From positions 2,108,001 through 2,172,000 of the forward strand of contig NZ_CP012640.2 of NCBI RefSeq assembly GCF_001412595.2: 64,000 nt of DNA. Reading direction: 5' to 3'. The DNA is from Massilia sp. WG5 (GTDB lineage: Bacteria; Pseudomonadota; Gammaproteobacteria; Burkholderiales; Burkholderiaceae_D). Positions 45,344 to 53,312 of this stretch are shown here, piece after piece. The translations under genes were made by a program, and so were the position numbers. Below the pieces are notes generated by a model that searched no databases, was not told where the DNA came from, and saw nothing but the letters and a program-made list of their open reading frames with translations. Numbering within the stretch: the stretch's first letter is position 1; the number at the start of each line of letters is the position of its first letter.

Positions 45344-46780
45344 ATGACAACCATCAGTTCCGCTGGCATCGGGTCCGGCCTGGACGTAGACGGCCTCGTC
45401 ACTCAGTTGATGGCGGTCGAGCGCCAGCCGCTGACCCAGATCGACAAGAAGGAGGCCAGTTACCAGGCCAAGCTGTCGTCGTTCGGCACGCTCAAGTCCG
45501 CCCTGGCCGACTTCCAGACCGCGGCCAAGGCGATCAGCACGCCGGCCCAGATGTCGCCGATGAAGACCAGCGTGGCCGACAGCACCGTCATGGGCGCCAC
45601 CGCCGGCGGCGGCGCCGTGGCGGGCAACTACAACATCGAGGTCAAGAGTCTGGCCCAGGCACAAAAGCTGATCTCTTCCACGGCTTATACCGCCACCACC
45701 AGCACAGTCGGCAGCGGCACGATCTCGATTGCCCTGGGCAGCTACGCCAGCGACGGCACGTTCACGCCCGATGCGTCCAAAACCGCCAAGACCATCACGA
45801 TCGACGCCACCAACAATACCCTTGCCGGCGTGCGCGACGCGATCAATGCAGGAGATGCCGGCGTCACGGCCAGCATCATCAACGACGGCACGAACAATTA
45901 TCTGTCGCTAAGCTCGAAGACGACCGGCAAGAGCAGCGCGATGCAGCTCACCGTCACGCCGCCCGCCAACCAGGATCCGGCGGCGCCTTCGCTGTCTTCG
46001 CTGGCCTTCGACGGGTCCCCCGCCAGCGGCATGAAACAGACCGTGGCGGCGAGCGATGCCGTGATCGTGGTCGATTCGATCGAGATCACCAAGCCGACCA
46101 ATACCATCACCGACGCCATCCAGGGCGTCACGCTCAATCTCAGCCATACGACCGCGGCCGGCGTCACCACCGCGCTCTCGCTCGACCGCGACACCGCGTC
46201 GGTGCGCACCGGGATCGAAAACTTCGTCTCGGCGTATAACAAGCTCAGCAAGGCAATGAGCGACGCCACCGCTTTCGACACCTCGACCGGCACCGCCGCT
46301 CCCTTGAACGGCGACAGCACCGTACGCTCGATCCAGACCCAACTGCGTGGCATCCTAGGCAGTGTCATCAGCGGTGCCGCCCGCGGTTCGTCGACCCTGC
46401 CGGACATCGGCATTACCTCGCAGCGCGACGGCACGCTGGCGATCGATTCAAGCAAGCTGAGCGCCGCGCTGGCAGACCCCAACCGGGACATGACCGCGCT
46501 GTTCGCCAGCCGTGGGACCAACAAAGGCTTCGGCGCGCAGATCGACGCGGCGGTCGGCCGTATCCTGAGCCCGGTCGGTACGCTGCCGAGCCACACGAAC
46601 ACGTTCAACTCCTCGATCAAGGATCTCGAGAAGCAGCGTACGGCGCTGAATACGCGCCTGGCTGCCACCGAGGCGCGCTACCGCGCACAGTTTTCCGCGC
46701 TGGACACCATGATGGCCAATATGTCCTCCACCAGCACGTACCTGACGCAACAACTGGCTAGCCTGGCGAAGCAGAGCTAG
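45344..46780 (+). CDS. fliD: Flagellar hook-associated protein 2 (filament cap)
   Basis: Caps the growing filament and folds flagellin monomers (478 aa). The N-terminal export and polymerisation region is SSAGIGSGLDVDGLVTQLMA; a central D2/D3 part follows; the C-terminal helix is LEKQRTALNTRLAATEARYR and MMANMSSTSTYLTQQLA. The ATG 45344 has a perfect SD (GGAGGAG) 4 bp upstream. It forms an operon with fliS and fliT. Confidence 0.96.
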   Translation: MTTISSAGIGSGLDVDGLVTQLMAVERQPLTQIDKKEASYQAKLSSFGTLKSALADFQTAAKAISTPAQMSPMKTSVADSTVMGATAGGGAVAGNYNIEVKSLAQAQKLISSTAYTATTSTVGSGTISIALGSYASDGTFTPDASKTAKTITIDATNNTLAGVRDAINAGDAGVTASIINDGTNNYLSLSSKTTGKSSAMQLTVTPPANQDPAAPSLSSLAFDGSPASGMKQTVAASDAVIVVDSIEITKPTNTITDAIQGVTLNLSHTTAAGVTTALSLDRDTASVRTGIENFVSAYNKLSKAMSDATAFDTSTGTAAPLNGDSTVRSIQTQLRGILGSVISGAARGSSTLPDIGITSQRDGTLAIDSSKLSAALADPNRDMTALFASRGTNKGFGAQIDAAVGRILSPVGTLPSHTNTFNSSIKDLEKQRTALNTRLAATEARYRAQFSALDTMMANMSSTSTYLTQQLASLAKQS

Positions 46781-46808
46781 CCTTTATCGACAACAAAAGG
46801 ATATTGAT

Positions 46809-47270
46809 ATGTTTGGATCAATGCGCACTGGCGCCAACGCATATGCCAACGTTGGGCTCGAAACCGGAATCGCCGCTGCTTCGTCGCACAAGCTGATCGT
46901 CATGTTGTATGACGGCGCGCTGGTTGCGCTGCTCGCCGCGAAAACCAATATCGCCGCACGCAACATCGCGGCCAAGGGCAGTGCGATTTCGAAAGCGATC
47001 GCGATCATCGACAACGGCCTGCGCGCGTCGCTCGACAAGGAATCCGGCGGCGAGATCGCCGCCAACCTCGATGCGCTGTACGAGTACATGAGCCGTCGCC
47101 TGCTGCATGCCAACCTCGAGAGCGATGTGCCGGCTATCGACGAAGTGCACCGCCTGCTGTCGGACCTGCGCGAGGCCTGGGTTTCAATCGACGACAAGGT
47201 CAACCAATCGGCTGCCCTCGCCGCGACGCCCTCGTCCACCTTGAAAGCTGCTACCCTGGTAAGTGCTTGA
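46809..47270 (+). CDS. fliS: Flagellin export chaperone FliS
   Basis: Binds the flagellin C-terminus in the cytoplasm and prevents premature polymerisation (153 aa). Conserved SSHKLIVMLYDGALVALLAA and KAIAIIDNGLRASLDKESGG, then ANLDALYEYMSRRLLHANLE and a VHRLLSDLREAW helix. It has a longer, disordered C-terminus than E. coli FliS. fliT follows with a 3-bp gap. Confidence 0.95.
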   Translation: MFGSMRTGANAYANVGLETGIAAASSHKLIVMLYDGALVALLAAKTNIAARNIAAKGSAISKAIAIIDNGLRASLDKESGGEIAANLDALYEYMSRRLLHANLESDVPAIDEVHRLLSDLREAWVSIDDKVNQSAALAATPSSTLKAATLVSA

Positions 47271-47273
47271 ATA

Positions 47274-47600
47274 ATGATGACCGGACAAGACATCGTATCG
47301 GTCTATGAGGCAATGGTCGGCATCACCGACCAGATGCTGGCGGCCGCTACCGAGAACGACTGGGACCGCGTGGTCCAGCTCGAGCAGCAGTGCAATGCCT
47401 GCGTGCGCCAGCTGAAGGCCAGTGGCGACGGCCAGCCACTGGCCGCCCCGGAGCGCGTGCGCAAGGCGGACGCAATCCGCAGGATGCTCGCCAGCGACCG
47501 CAAGATCCGCGACCTCACCCAGCCGTGGATGGCCAAGCTGTCGGCCCTGATGAACAACAACGCGACCGAACGCCGCCTCGCGCGCGCCTACGGCATCTAA
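47274..47600 (+). CDS. fliT: Flagellar chaperone FliT
   Basis: 108-residue helical protein that chaperones FliD; in enterics FliT also inhibits FlhDC. The motif pattern ENDWDRVVQLEQQCNACVRQ fits. Tandem ATGs at 47274/47277 lie 3 bp after the fliS stop. FliT is highly variable, so the gene is assigned mainly by position and the helical pattern. Confidence 0.85.
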   Translation: MMTGQDIVSVYEAMVGITDQMLAAATENDWDRVVQLEQQCNACVRQLKASGDGQPLAAPERVRKADAIRRMLASDRKIRDLTQPWMAKLSALMNNNATERRLARAYGI

Positions 47601-47607
47601 GTAGTCA

Positions 47608-48738
47608 ATGCTGCCGCGCGACCCCTTGTCGCTGACTCCGGTCGCGCGCGCCGGCGCCGTCCTTCCGGTTGCCGATCCGCGCCAGCAGGCCTTCCAGCGC
47701 GCCCTCGCCGGCCAGCTCGGCCAGTCCATGCAGGCCGAGGTGCTGTCAAAGCTCCCGGACGGCAGCTTCGTGGTGCGGGTGGCCGACATGGCGGCCCGCA
47801 TGCCGCTGCCGAACGGCGTCCAGGCCGGCGCCCAGGTGCCGATGACCCTGGTCGCGCTGCATCCCCGCCCCACCTTCGCGCTCGCCACCGCCCAGGGTGG
47901 GCAGGCGTTCGCCGAAGCCGGGCCGGCGCTGGCGGAAGCCGCCGGCGCCCAGGGCGCGCCGCTCGCCTTCCTGGAAGGCAGGGAAGCGGCCGCGCTGACG
48001 CGCGCCAGCGCCCTGCTCGCCAAAACCCAGGCCCTGCCCACGCCCGCGGCCACGCCCGGCGACGCCGGCGCTTCGCTCAGCAAGACCGGCAAGGCGCTGG
48101 GCGACGTGATCGCCGCCGCCCTCGCCAGCGAGACCCGCCAGACCGCCGCGCTCGGCCGCACGCCGCTGCTGGGCGCGCCGGGCGCCGGCGCCGCGCAGAT
48201 CGCCGCCGCCCTGCAGGAAGGGATGGAGAAAAGCGGCCTGTTCTACGAATCCCATGTGGCCGAATGGGCGCAAGGGACGCGTGCGCAGGCGGAGCTGGCG
48301 GCCGAGCCGCAGGCGCGCGGCATGGCGCCGCCGAGCGATCCCGCCACCGCCCAGCTGATCAACCTGCAGCTGAACGCCCACGAACAGGCACGCGTCGCCT
48401 GGCAGGGCCAGCTGTGGCCGGGCCAGGAACTGCGCTGGGAGATCGAACGCGAGCGCGACGCGCCGGACGGCCATGCCGGCGGTCACGGCGACAGCGAAGA
48501 TGGCCAGGGCAACTGGCAGAGCAGGTTGACGCTCCGTTTCGGCAGTCTGGGCGAAGTGGCGGCGAAGGTCGTTCTGTCCGGCGGCCAGCTGCACATCCGC
48601 CTGGACGCACCGGCATCGGCGCGCGCCCTGCTGGAGGCCGGCAGCGGCCGCCTGGCCGATGCGCTGGACGCCGCCGGCACGCCGCTGGGCACGCTGGCGA
48701 TCCACGACCTGACGGACCGCGATGAGCAAGGAAAATAA
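47608..48738 (+). CDS. FliK-like flagellar hook-length control protein, extra copy
   Basis: 376 aa. The N-terminal part is Ala/Gln-rich with no clear fold. The C-terminal domain (residues ~265-370: WPGQELRWEIERE, RLTLRFGSLGEVAAKVVLS, ARALLEAGSGRLADALDA) follows the Flg_hook domain of FliK. A standard fliK is present at 58645, so this is an additional one located with the FliD chaperones and an FlhB-CTD protein. A role in switching export specificity for filament-type substrates is an inference. The stop overlaps the next gene by 17 bp. Confidence 0.82.
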   Translation: MLPRDPLSLTPVARAGAVLPVADPRQQAFQRALAGQLGQSMQAEVLSKLPDGSFVVRVADMAARMPLPNGVQAGAQVPMTLVALHPRPTFALATAQGGQAFAEAGPALAEAAGAQGAPLAFLEGREAAALTRASALLAKTQALPTPAATPGDAGASLSKTGKALGDVIAAALASETRQTAALGRTPLLGAPGAGAAQIAAALQEGMEKSGLFYESHVAEWAQGTRAQAELAAEPQARGMAPPSDPATAQLINLQLNAHEQARVAWQGQLWPGQELRWEIERERDAPDGHAGGHGDSEDGQGNWQSRLTLRFGSLGEVAAKVVLSGGQLHIRLDAPASARALLEAGSGRLADALDAAGTPLGTLAIHDLTDRDEQGK

Positions 48739-49084
48739 CACCCGCCGCCAGCATGCGGTGGCGCTGGCCTATGGCGCCGGCGACGCCGCGCCGAAGGTCG
48801 TGGCCAAGGGCCAGGGCCTGGTGGCCGAGCAGATCATCGAACGCGCGCGCGGCGCCGGCGTGTTCGTGCACGAATCGAAGGAGCTGGTGTCGCTGCTGAT
48901 GGAAGTCGACCTCGACCGGCAAATTCCACCGGCCCTCTATCGCGCCATTGCCGAACTGTTAGCATGGCTTTATTATATTGAGTCAGCGCAAGCCGCCGGC
49001 CAGGCTTCCCCCCCGCCTCCGGACACGACGCGACTCCTGCAACCAGAAGAATCACCGGTTGGAACAGATGCAAGCAATCACTGA
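48722..49084 (+). CDS. FlhB C-terminal-domain-like protein (FhlB type)
   Basis: A 120-aa cytoplasmic protein matching the C-terminal (FlhB-C/EscU-switch) domain: HAVALAYGAGDAAPKVVAKG and IIERARGAGVFVHESKELVS and LLMEVDLDRQIPPALYRAIA. The membrane part of FlhB and the autocleavage motif NPTH are absent; here the place before HAVAL reads RRQ. It therefore cannot autocleave as FlhB does. It overlaps the extra fliK-like gene and the YcgR start (17 bp each). In other bacteria this family can replace the missing FlhB-C in hook-length switching. Confidence 0.87.
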   Translation: MSKENNTRRQHAVALAYGAGDAAPKVVAKGQGLVAEQIIERARGAGVFVHESKELVSLLMEVDLDRQIPPALYRAIAELLAWLYYIESAQAAGQASPPPPDTTRLLQPEESPVGTDASNH

Positions 49085-49826
49085 TGCCGAACTTGAAGCC
49101 TGGCACGACTACGAAGTCGAGTCGCGCCGGGAAATCGTCGCGCTGCTGCGCCAGATCTCCGAAAAGAACCAGCTCGTCCGCGTGCTGATCCGGGGCGAGG
49201 CCGACGTCTGCGTCACCTCGATCCTCGACGTCGATCCGGACAGCAACACCATGATCCTCGACCGCCCGGTCAGCCGCGAGCAGATCCAGCGCATCGTTGC
49301 CGCCGGTACGGTGCGCTGCGAGACCTCGCTCGACAAGATCCGCATCCTGTTCGGCGCCGACGGCCTGAGCGAGATCAACTACGACGGCGGCACCGCGGTG
49401 CGCGCGAATATCCCCGCCAGCCTGATCCGCCTGCAAAGGCGCGAGTACTACCGGATGGCGACCCCCGTCAGCAATCCGGTGCGCGTGACCATTCCCCTGC
49501 CGGCCGAGTTCGGCGGCAAGCTGGAAGCCTTTCCGCTGGCCGACATCAGCTGCGGCGGCATCGCAATCCTCGACAACAAGCAGGTGCTCGGCACGACCAT
49601 CGGCCAGACCTACGTCGGCTGCCGCCTCGATCTGCCGGAGATCGGCCCGGTCATGACCTCGCTGCAGATCCGCAATTCGCTGGACATGACCCTGCTGAAC
49701 AACAAGACCAACCGCCGCCTCGGCTGCCAGTTCATCGACATCTCGCGCGGCAACCTGGCGGCCGTGCAGCGCTACATCACCAAACTCGAGCGCGAACGTA
49801 ACGCGCGCCTGGCCGGCCTGGTTTAA
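49068..49826 (+). CDS. ycgR: YcgR-like flagellar brake protein (PilZ)
   Basis: c-di-GMP-responsive flagellar brake (252 aa from ATG 49068). The N-terminal YcgR domain (residues ~10-115) precedes a PilZ domain with RLQRREYYRMATP (RxxxR) and DISCGGIAI (D/NxSxxG), so it should bind c-di-GMP and slow the motor by contacting FliG/MotA. The start is inside the end of the FlhB-like gene; the longer upstream frame is without homology. A palindromic repeat follows at once. Confidence 0.92.
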   Translation: MQAITDAELEAWHDYEVESRREIVALLRQISEKNQLVRVLIRGEADVCVTSILDVDPDSNTMILDRPVSREQIQRIVAAGTVRCETSLDKIRILFGADGLSEINYDGGTAVRANIPASLIRLQRREYYRMATPVSNPVRVTIPLPAEFGGKLEAFPLADISCGGIAILDNKQVLGTTIGQTYVGCRLDLPEIGPVMTSLQIRNSLDMTLLNNKTNRRLGCQFIDISRGNLAAVQRYITKLERERNARLAGLV

Positions 49827-49834
49827 AACAAACC

Positions 49835-49930
49835 GGGGTCAGACTCCCGATTTTGGAAATATGCTTTGGGCAATTTCCAAAAATCGGAGTCTAACCCCGT
49901 TCTGAAAATCGGAGTCTGACCCCGTTCTGA
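49835..49930. repeat. Palindromic repeat type B with tandem 25-bp duplication
   Basis: Arms 49835-49860 and 49873-49898 pair with few mismatches around a loop ATGCTTTGGGCA. Then the right arm is duplicated: 49880-49904 and 49905-49929 are 25-bp tandem copies with one mismatch. The same GGGGTCAGACTCC...GCTTTGGGCA pattern occurs at 52640-52715, on the other side of the GH43 gene. Confidence 0.9.
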
Positions 49931-49962
49931 TTCCTCACCCCGGTGTACAGCAGCGCTCGCTG

Positions 49963-52305
49963 CTAATGCGCCAGGCCGGCGACTTCGGCATCGCTCAAGG
50001 CCCGGTTATAGATGCGCAGTTCGTCCATCGAGCCCTTGTACGGGGTGTCCCACCAGTTCACGCCGAGCGCAAACACGCCGCTGACCGTCGTAAAGACGTC
50101 CGGGAAATTGCCCCCGTTAAAGCGCCGGACGCCGTTGACGTAGACATTCACCGCGCCGTTGTTGACGCTGAAAGCCAGGTGTGACCACTGGCCGGTCGGG
50201 ACATTCATGCCCAGGCCGGCGTCGTACCAGGCCGTGCCCGACCACAGCATGGTCGCGCCGTTGACGAAGTCGTGCCCTTTCGGCAGGAGGCTGACCCAGG
50301 CGTCTGGCGTGCGCGCGCCGAAGAAGGTGGGCGTGTAGGCCGTGAGCTGGGCCGGCTTGACCCACAGGGAAACCGTGTAGCTGTTGGTCGAGATCAGGCC
50401 GTTCGGCAAACGCACGCCGGTGGCGCCATCGAAGACGGCCGCGTTGCCGCGCAGGCCGGGCTCGTAGCCGAGGTTGCCGCCCGCCGCATCGATCCGGTTG
50501 CCGACGACGGCGCCGGCGCCGAAGCTGCCGTTCGAATCATTGAGGTTGCCGTCGAAGGCGTAGTACGCGACCAGGCCGCCGAGCCTGGTCACCGTGACCT
50601 GGAAGCTCTTCGTGAGTGTCAGGGCGCCTTTGCTGATCCTGGCCGTGAGCGTCACCGTCACGCTGCCGCTCGCCGGCGTGGTGACGATGCCGGTATTGCT
50701 CACCACCGCCGGATTCGAGGACGTCCAGGCGATCACCGTGCCGCGCGATCCGGCCGTGGGCAGCGGAATGTTGCCGGTCACAGCACTGGTGTTGCCCAGC
50801 GTGAGTTCGTTATAGACGGCGGTCAGCACCTGCATATCGGTACGCGGGACCAGCCGGCTGCCGAACACGGCGATGCCTTCGCGCGACAGCGCCGAGAAGC
50901 TCGTCACATAGCTCTTCGAGGTTTCATCCCACTGGCGGAGGAATAAGCCTTTATAGGTCGAGGCGCCGGGAATATCGATTTCGACCTGGTTGCTGCCGAC
51001 CAGCGCCCATCTGCCCGTCACCGCGCCGCTCACCGTGCCGTTCGCATTCAGCGTGATGAGCCGGGATTTCTTGATGCTGGCCGAGATATCCTTGCCGTGA
51101 TTGACATACATGTAATCGCCCATCACGGCTTCGCGATGTACCGTGGCCAGCGTTTCATTGGTGTTGCGATAAGGCGCAACGACCGGCCAGCCGTCGGCAT
51201 TCATGAACATCTGGTGTACGCGGATTTCATGCTGTTCGCCGCGTTCCGGAAAACGCGTATGGAAAATCAGGAAGTGCTTGCCGGTGGCCGGGTCGTAATA
51301 GGCCGAATTGTGGCCGGGCGAGACATAACCGGTGCCGATGCCGGTGCCGGGATCGCCGAGCTGGCGCTCGAACAGGAAATTCCCCATCAGTTTCACGCCG
51401 TAGGGCGCAATCGAGGCATCGTCGAACAGCGGCTTCGACGGATCGGCCTTCACATTCGCCATATTGTTTCCCTGCGCGTCGACATATGGCCCGTCGGGAT
51501 TCGTCGAACGCGCCACGCGCATATTGTATCCACCGTTCGCATCCAGGCCACCGAAGGACGTGAACATGTAATAGTAGGCGGTCGCCGGGCTGTACATGAC
51601 ATAGGCGCCCTCGATCCGGCTGTGATTACCGCCGATCAGGCGCTTGCCATAGCCTTGCCCCGGGAATGGCATGCCATTCGCCGGATTCATCTGCATGATG
51701 AAGATCCCGCCCGAATAGGAGCCATAGATCATCCACAGTTTGCCGGCATTGTCGAAGAAGACATTCGGGTCGACGGTGTTCGGATGCCTGAGCGCATCGT
51801 AGATCGTGCCGTCGTAGCTCGGCTGGCCCCACATCCCGGATTTCAGAATGATGCCCTTGTTGACATAGGGCCCCTCGACATTGTTGGCGACGGCCACACC
51901 CAGCGCCGAGACCGGTGAATCGCCCTTGCAGGCGTTGTAGTACATGTAGAACTTACCGTCCGCCAGCTGCCGTACATCGGGCGCCCACAGGGTGGTCGAC
52001 TGGGCCCACTTGAAGGTCTCCGCCAGTTCGGTGTAGACGTTTGCCGAGCCGTTCAGGAACAGCGGATTGGTGGCGCTGACGCTGCTCGTCATCTGCGTCC
52101 AGTTCATCAGGTCCTTCGACCTGGCGGAAGCGAGGTGCGAGCCGAATACATAAAACGTGTCCCCGACCTTGATCACCGATGGATCGTGCACGGACGCATT
52201 CTGGAAAGTGATCGGCGTCGTTCCCGCCTGGGCGGCGGCATTGCCGCATACGAAAGAGCAGGCCAATAGGGCGCCCACCCCGAATAAGGACAGGGTTTTT
52301 TTCAC
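49963..52305 (-). CDS. Secreted GH43 arabinanase-type enzyme with LamG-like domain
   Basis: Extracellular GH43 glycosidase (780 aa from GTG 52305, chosen because GGAAA is upstream and the signal peptide VKKTLSLFGVGALLACSF starts there). The catalytic propeller (residues ~25-400) has Asp in SVHDPSVIKVGDTFYVFGSH, Asp in NTVDPNVFFDNAGKLWMIYG and Glu in HSRIEGAYVMYSP, the pattern of endo-arabinanases. A bridging region and an Ig-like module (~495-575) lead to a LamG/concanavalin-like carbohydrate-binding domain (~575-780). It is oriented against the flagellar genes and separates ycgR from fliE, with related palindromic repeats on both sides. This suggests an inserted gene. Confidence 0.92.
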   Translation of the reverse strand: MKKTLSLFGVGALLACSFVCGNAAAQAGTTPITFQNASVHDPSVIKVGDTFYVFGSHLASARSKDLMNWTQMTSSVSATNPLFLNGSANVYTELAETFKWAQSTTLWAPDVRQLADGKFYMYYNACKGDSPVSALGVAVANNVEGPYVNKGIILKSGMWGQPSYDGTIYDALRHPNTVDPNVFFDNAGKLWMIYGSYSGGIFIMQMNPANGMPFPGQGYGKRLIGGNHSRIEGAYVMYSPATAYYYMFTSFGGLDANGGYNMRVARSTNPDGPYVDAQGNNMANVKADPSKPLFDDASIAPYGVKLMGNFLFERQLGDPGTGIGTGYVSPGHNSAYYDPATGKHFLIFHTRFPERGEQHEIRVHQMFMNADGWPVVAPYRNTNETLATVHREAVMGDYMYVNHGKDISASIKKSRLITLNANGTVSGAVTGRWALVGSNQVEIDIPGASTYKGLFLRQWDETSKSYVTSFSALSREGIAVFGSRLVPRTDMQVLTAVYNELTLGNTSAVTGNIPLPTAGSRGTVIAWTSSNPAVVSNTGIVTTPASGSVTVTLTARISKGALTLTKSFQVTVTRLGGLVAYYAFDGNLNDSNGSFGAGAVVGNRIDAAGGNLGYEPGLRGNAAVFDGATGVRLPNGLISTNSYTVSLWVKPAQLTAYTPTFFGARTPDAWVSLLPKGHDFVNGATMLWSGTAWYDAGLGMNVPTGQWSHLAFSVNNGAVNVYVNGVRRFNGGNFPDVFTTVSGVFALGVNWWDTPYKGSMDELRIYNRALSDAEVAGLAH

Positions 52306-52639
52306 GGAGTTTCCGATGTAATAATTATTCGATGGATGAATACGGACCGTACTCGGCGATGCGTATCCATCGGGAGAATGCGTGATTTTCCGGAGGCCTG
52401 CAACTGCACGCCGATGCATGAAAACGCGCTAAATAGCGGGAAAATGCGCAAATTTCCATTGCGGAAATCGTTGCGATTCCAAAAAAACGATTTTTAATCG
52501 ATCAATCGAAATTAATGATATTGCAGCACTCCGAACGATAACGTTTTTTCGCATTAAAGCGCTTTTAGCCGGCAAAAACTCATCGCCGTTTACGGGCGAC
52601 CATGTGTATTTATTTCCACAGCCTACGTTTAAAAAAACG
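52306..52639. other. AT-rich control region of the GH43 gene
   Basis: No gene. Base composition is much more AT-rich than the flanks. It contains symmetric short sequences such as AACGATAACGTT (52536-52547) and TTAATCGATC (52494-52503), which may be operators for a LacI/AraC-type sugar regulator, but no site is convincing. Confidence 0.4.
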
Positions 52640-52715
52640 CAAACCGGGGTCAGACTCCCGTTTTTGGAAATGAGCTTTGGGCAATTTCCAAAAACGGGAG
52701 TCTGACCCCGGTTTG
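52640..52715. repeat. Perfect 32-bp palindromic repeat, type B
   Basis: A perfect inverted repeat (52640-52671 with 52684-52715) around the loop GAGCTTTGGGCA. The left arm begins CAAACCGGGGTCAGACTCCC. It is the near-identical relative of the repeat after ycgR. It ends 23 bp before the fliE stop and could terminate its transcript. Confidence 0.93.
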
Positions 52716-52738
52716 ATTTGGTTTGGGGATTAGGTCGC

Positions 52739-53146
52739 TTAGACTTGCATGTTCATGATGTCGTGGTAGGCCGAGACCAGCTTGTTCCTCACCTGCACCG
52801 TCGCCTGGAAGGTAATGCTGGCTTTCTGCATCGAGATCATGGTGTCGGACAGGCTGACCGAGTCGTCGCCCGCGGCGAAGCGCTTGCCCATGTCGTCGGC
52901 CTGGTTCTGGGCCTTGCTGACGTTGTCCAGCTGGGCCTTCAGGGCATCGGAAAAGCTGACCTTCGACGAGGACTCGGCCGCGTCCGCAGCGCCGGCCTTG
53001 CCCAGGCCGCCAATCCCGCCGATGCCGCCGGACGCCAGCGCCGAGGCCGCGGAGCCGGCCGAGGGCGTGGCCGGCTTGCTCGCCGCCGCCTTCAGTTGCG
53101 CCATCATCGCTTCGATACGGCTGCTGTCGATTCCGCCGATATTCAT
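52739..53146 (-). CDS. fliE: Flagellar hook-basal body complex protein FliE
   Basis: Links the MS ring to the rod (135 aa). The conserved C-terminal half is FSDALKAQLDNVSKAQNQAD and MISMQKASITFQATVQVRNK and a final YHDIMNMQV. The N-terminus is extended by a Gly/Ala-rich stretch. It is alone on the minus strand, with the rod-to-export genes divergent from it. Confidence 0.95.
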   Translation of the reverse strand: MNIGGIDSSRIEAMMAQLKAAASKPATPSAGSAASALASGGIGGIGGLGKAGAADAAESSSKVSFSDALKAQLDNVSKAQNQADDMGKRFAAGDDSVSLSDTMISMQKASITFQATVQVRNKLVSAYHDIMNMQV

Positions 53147-53312
53147 GTCCGCCTCTTGAGAACAGGTTCATTCAGGCTGTCAGAATATCAGCGCCGCAGC
53201 AAGGGTTGGCCTCGAGCAACGCCGTAAACATCCCCCTTTTCGAGGGTTTGAATGTTGCCCCACGGCTTCATAATGGCGTTCAACTACCCCATATCCCCAT
53301 CCGACCACCACC

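Noticed and set aside
53270-53290. Possible sigma-54 promoter before fliF
   Set aside because: A GG-N10-GC pair occurs in the fliE-fliF gap but the -24 box is otherwise poor, and this group normally uses FlhDC and sigma-28.
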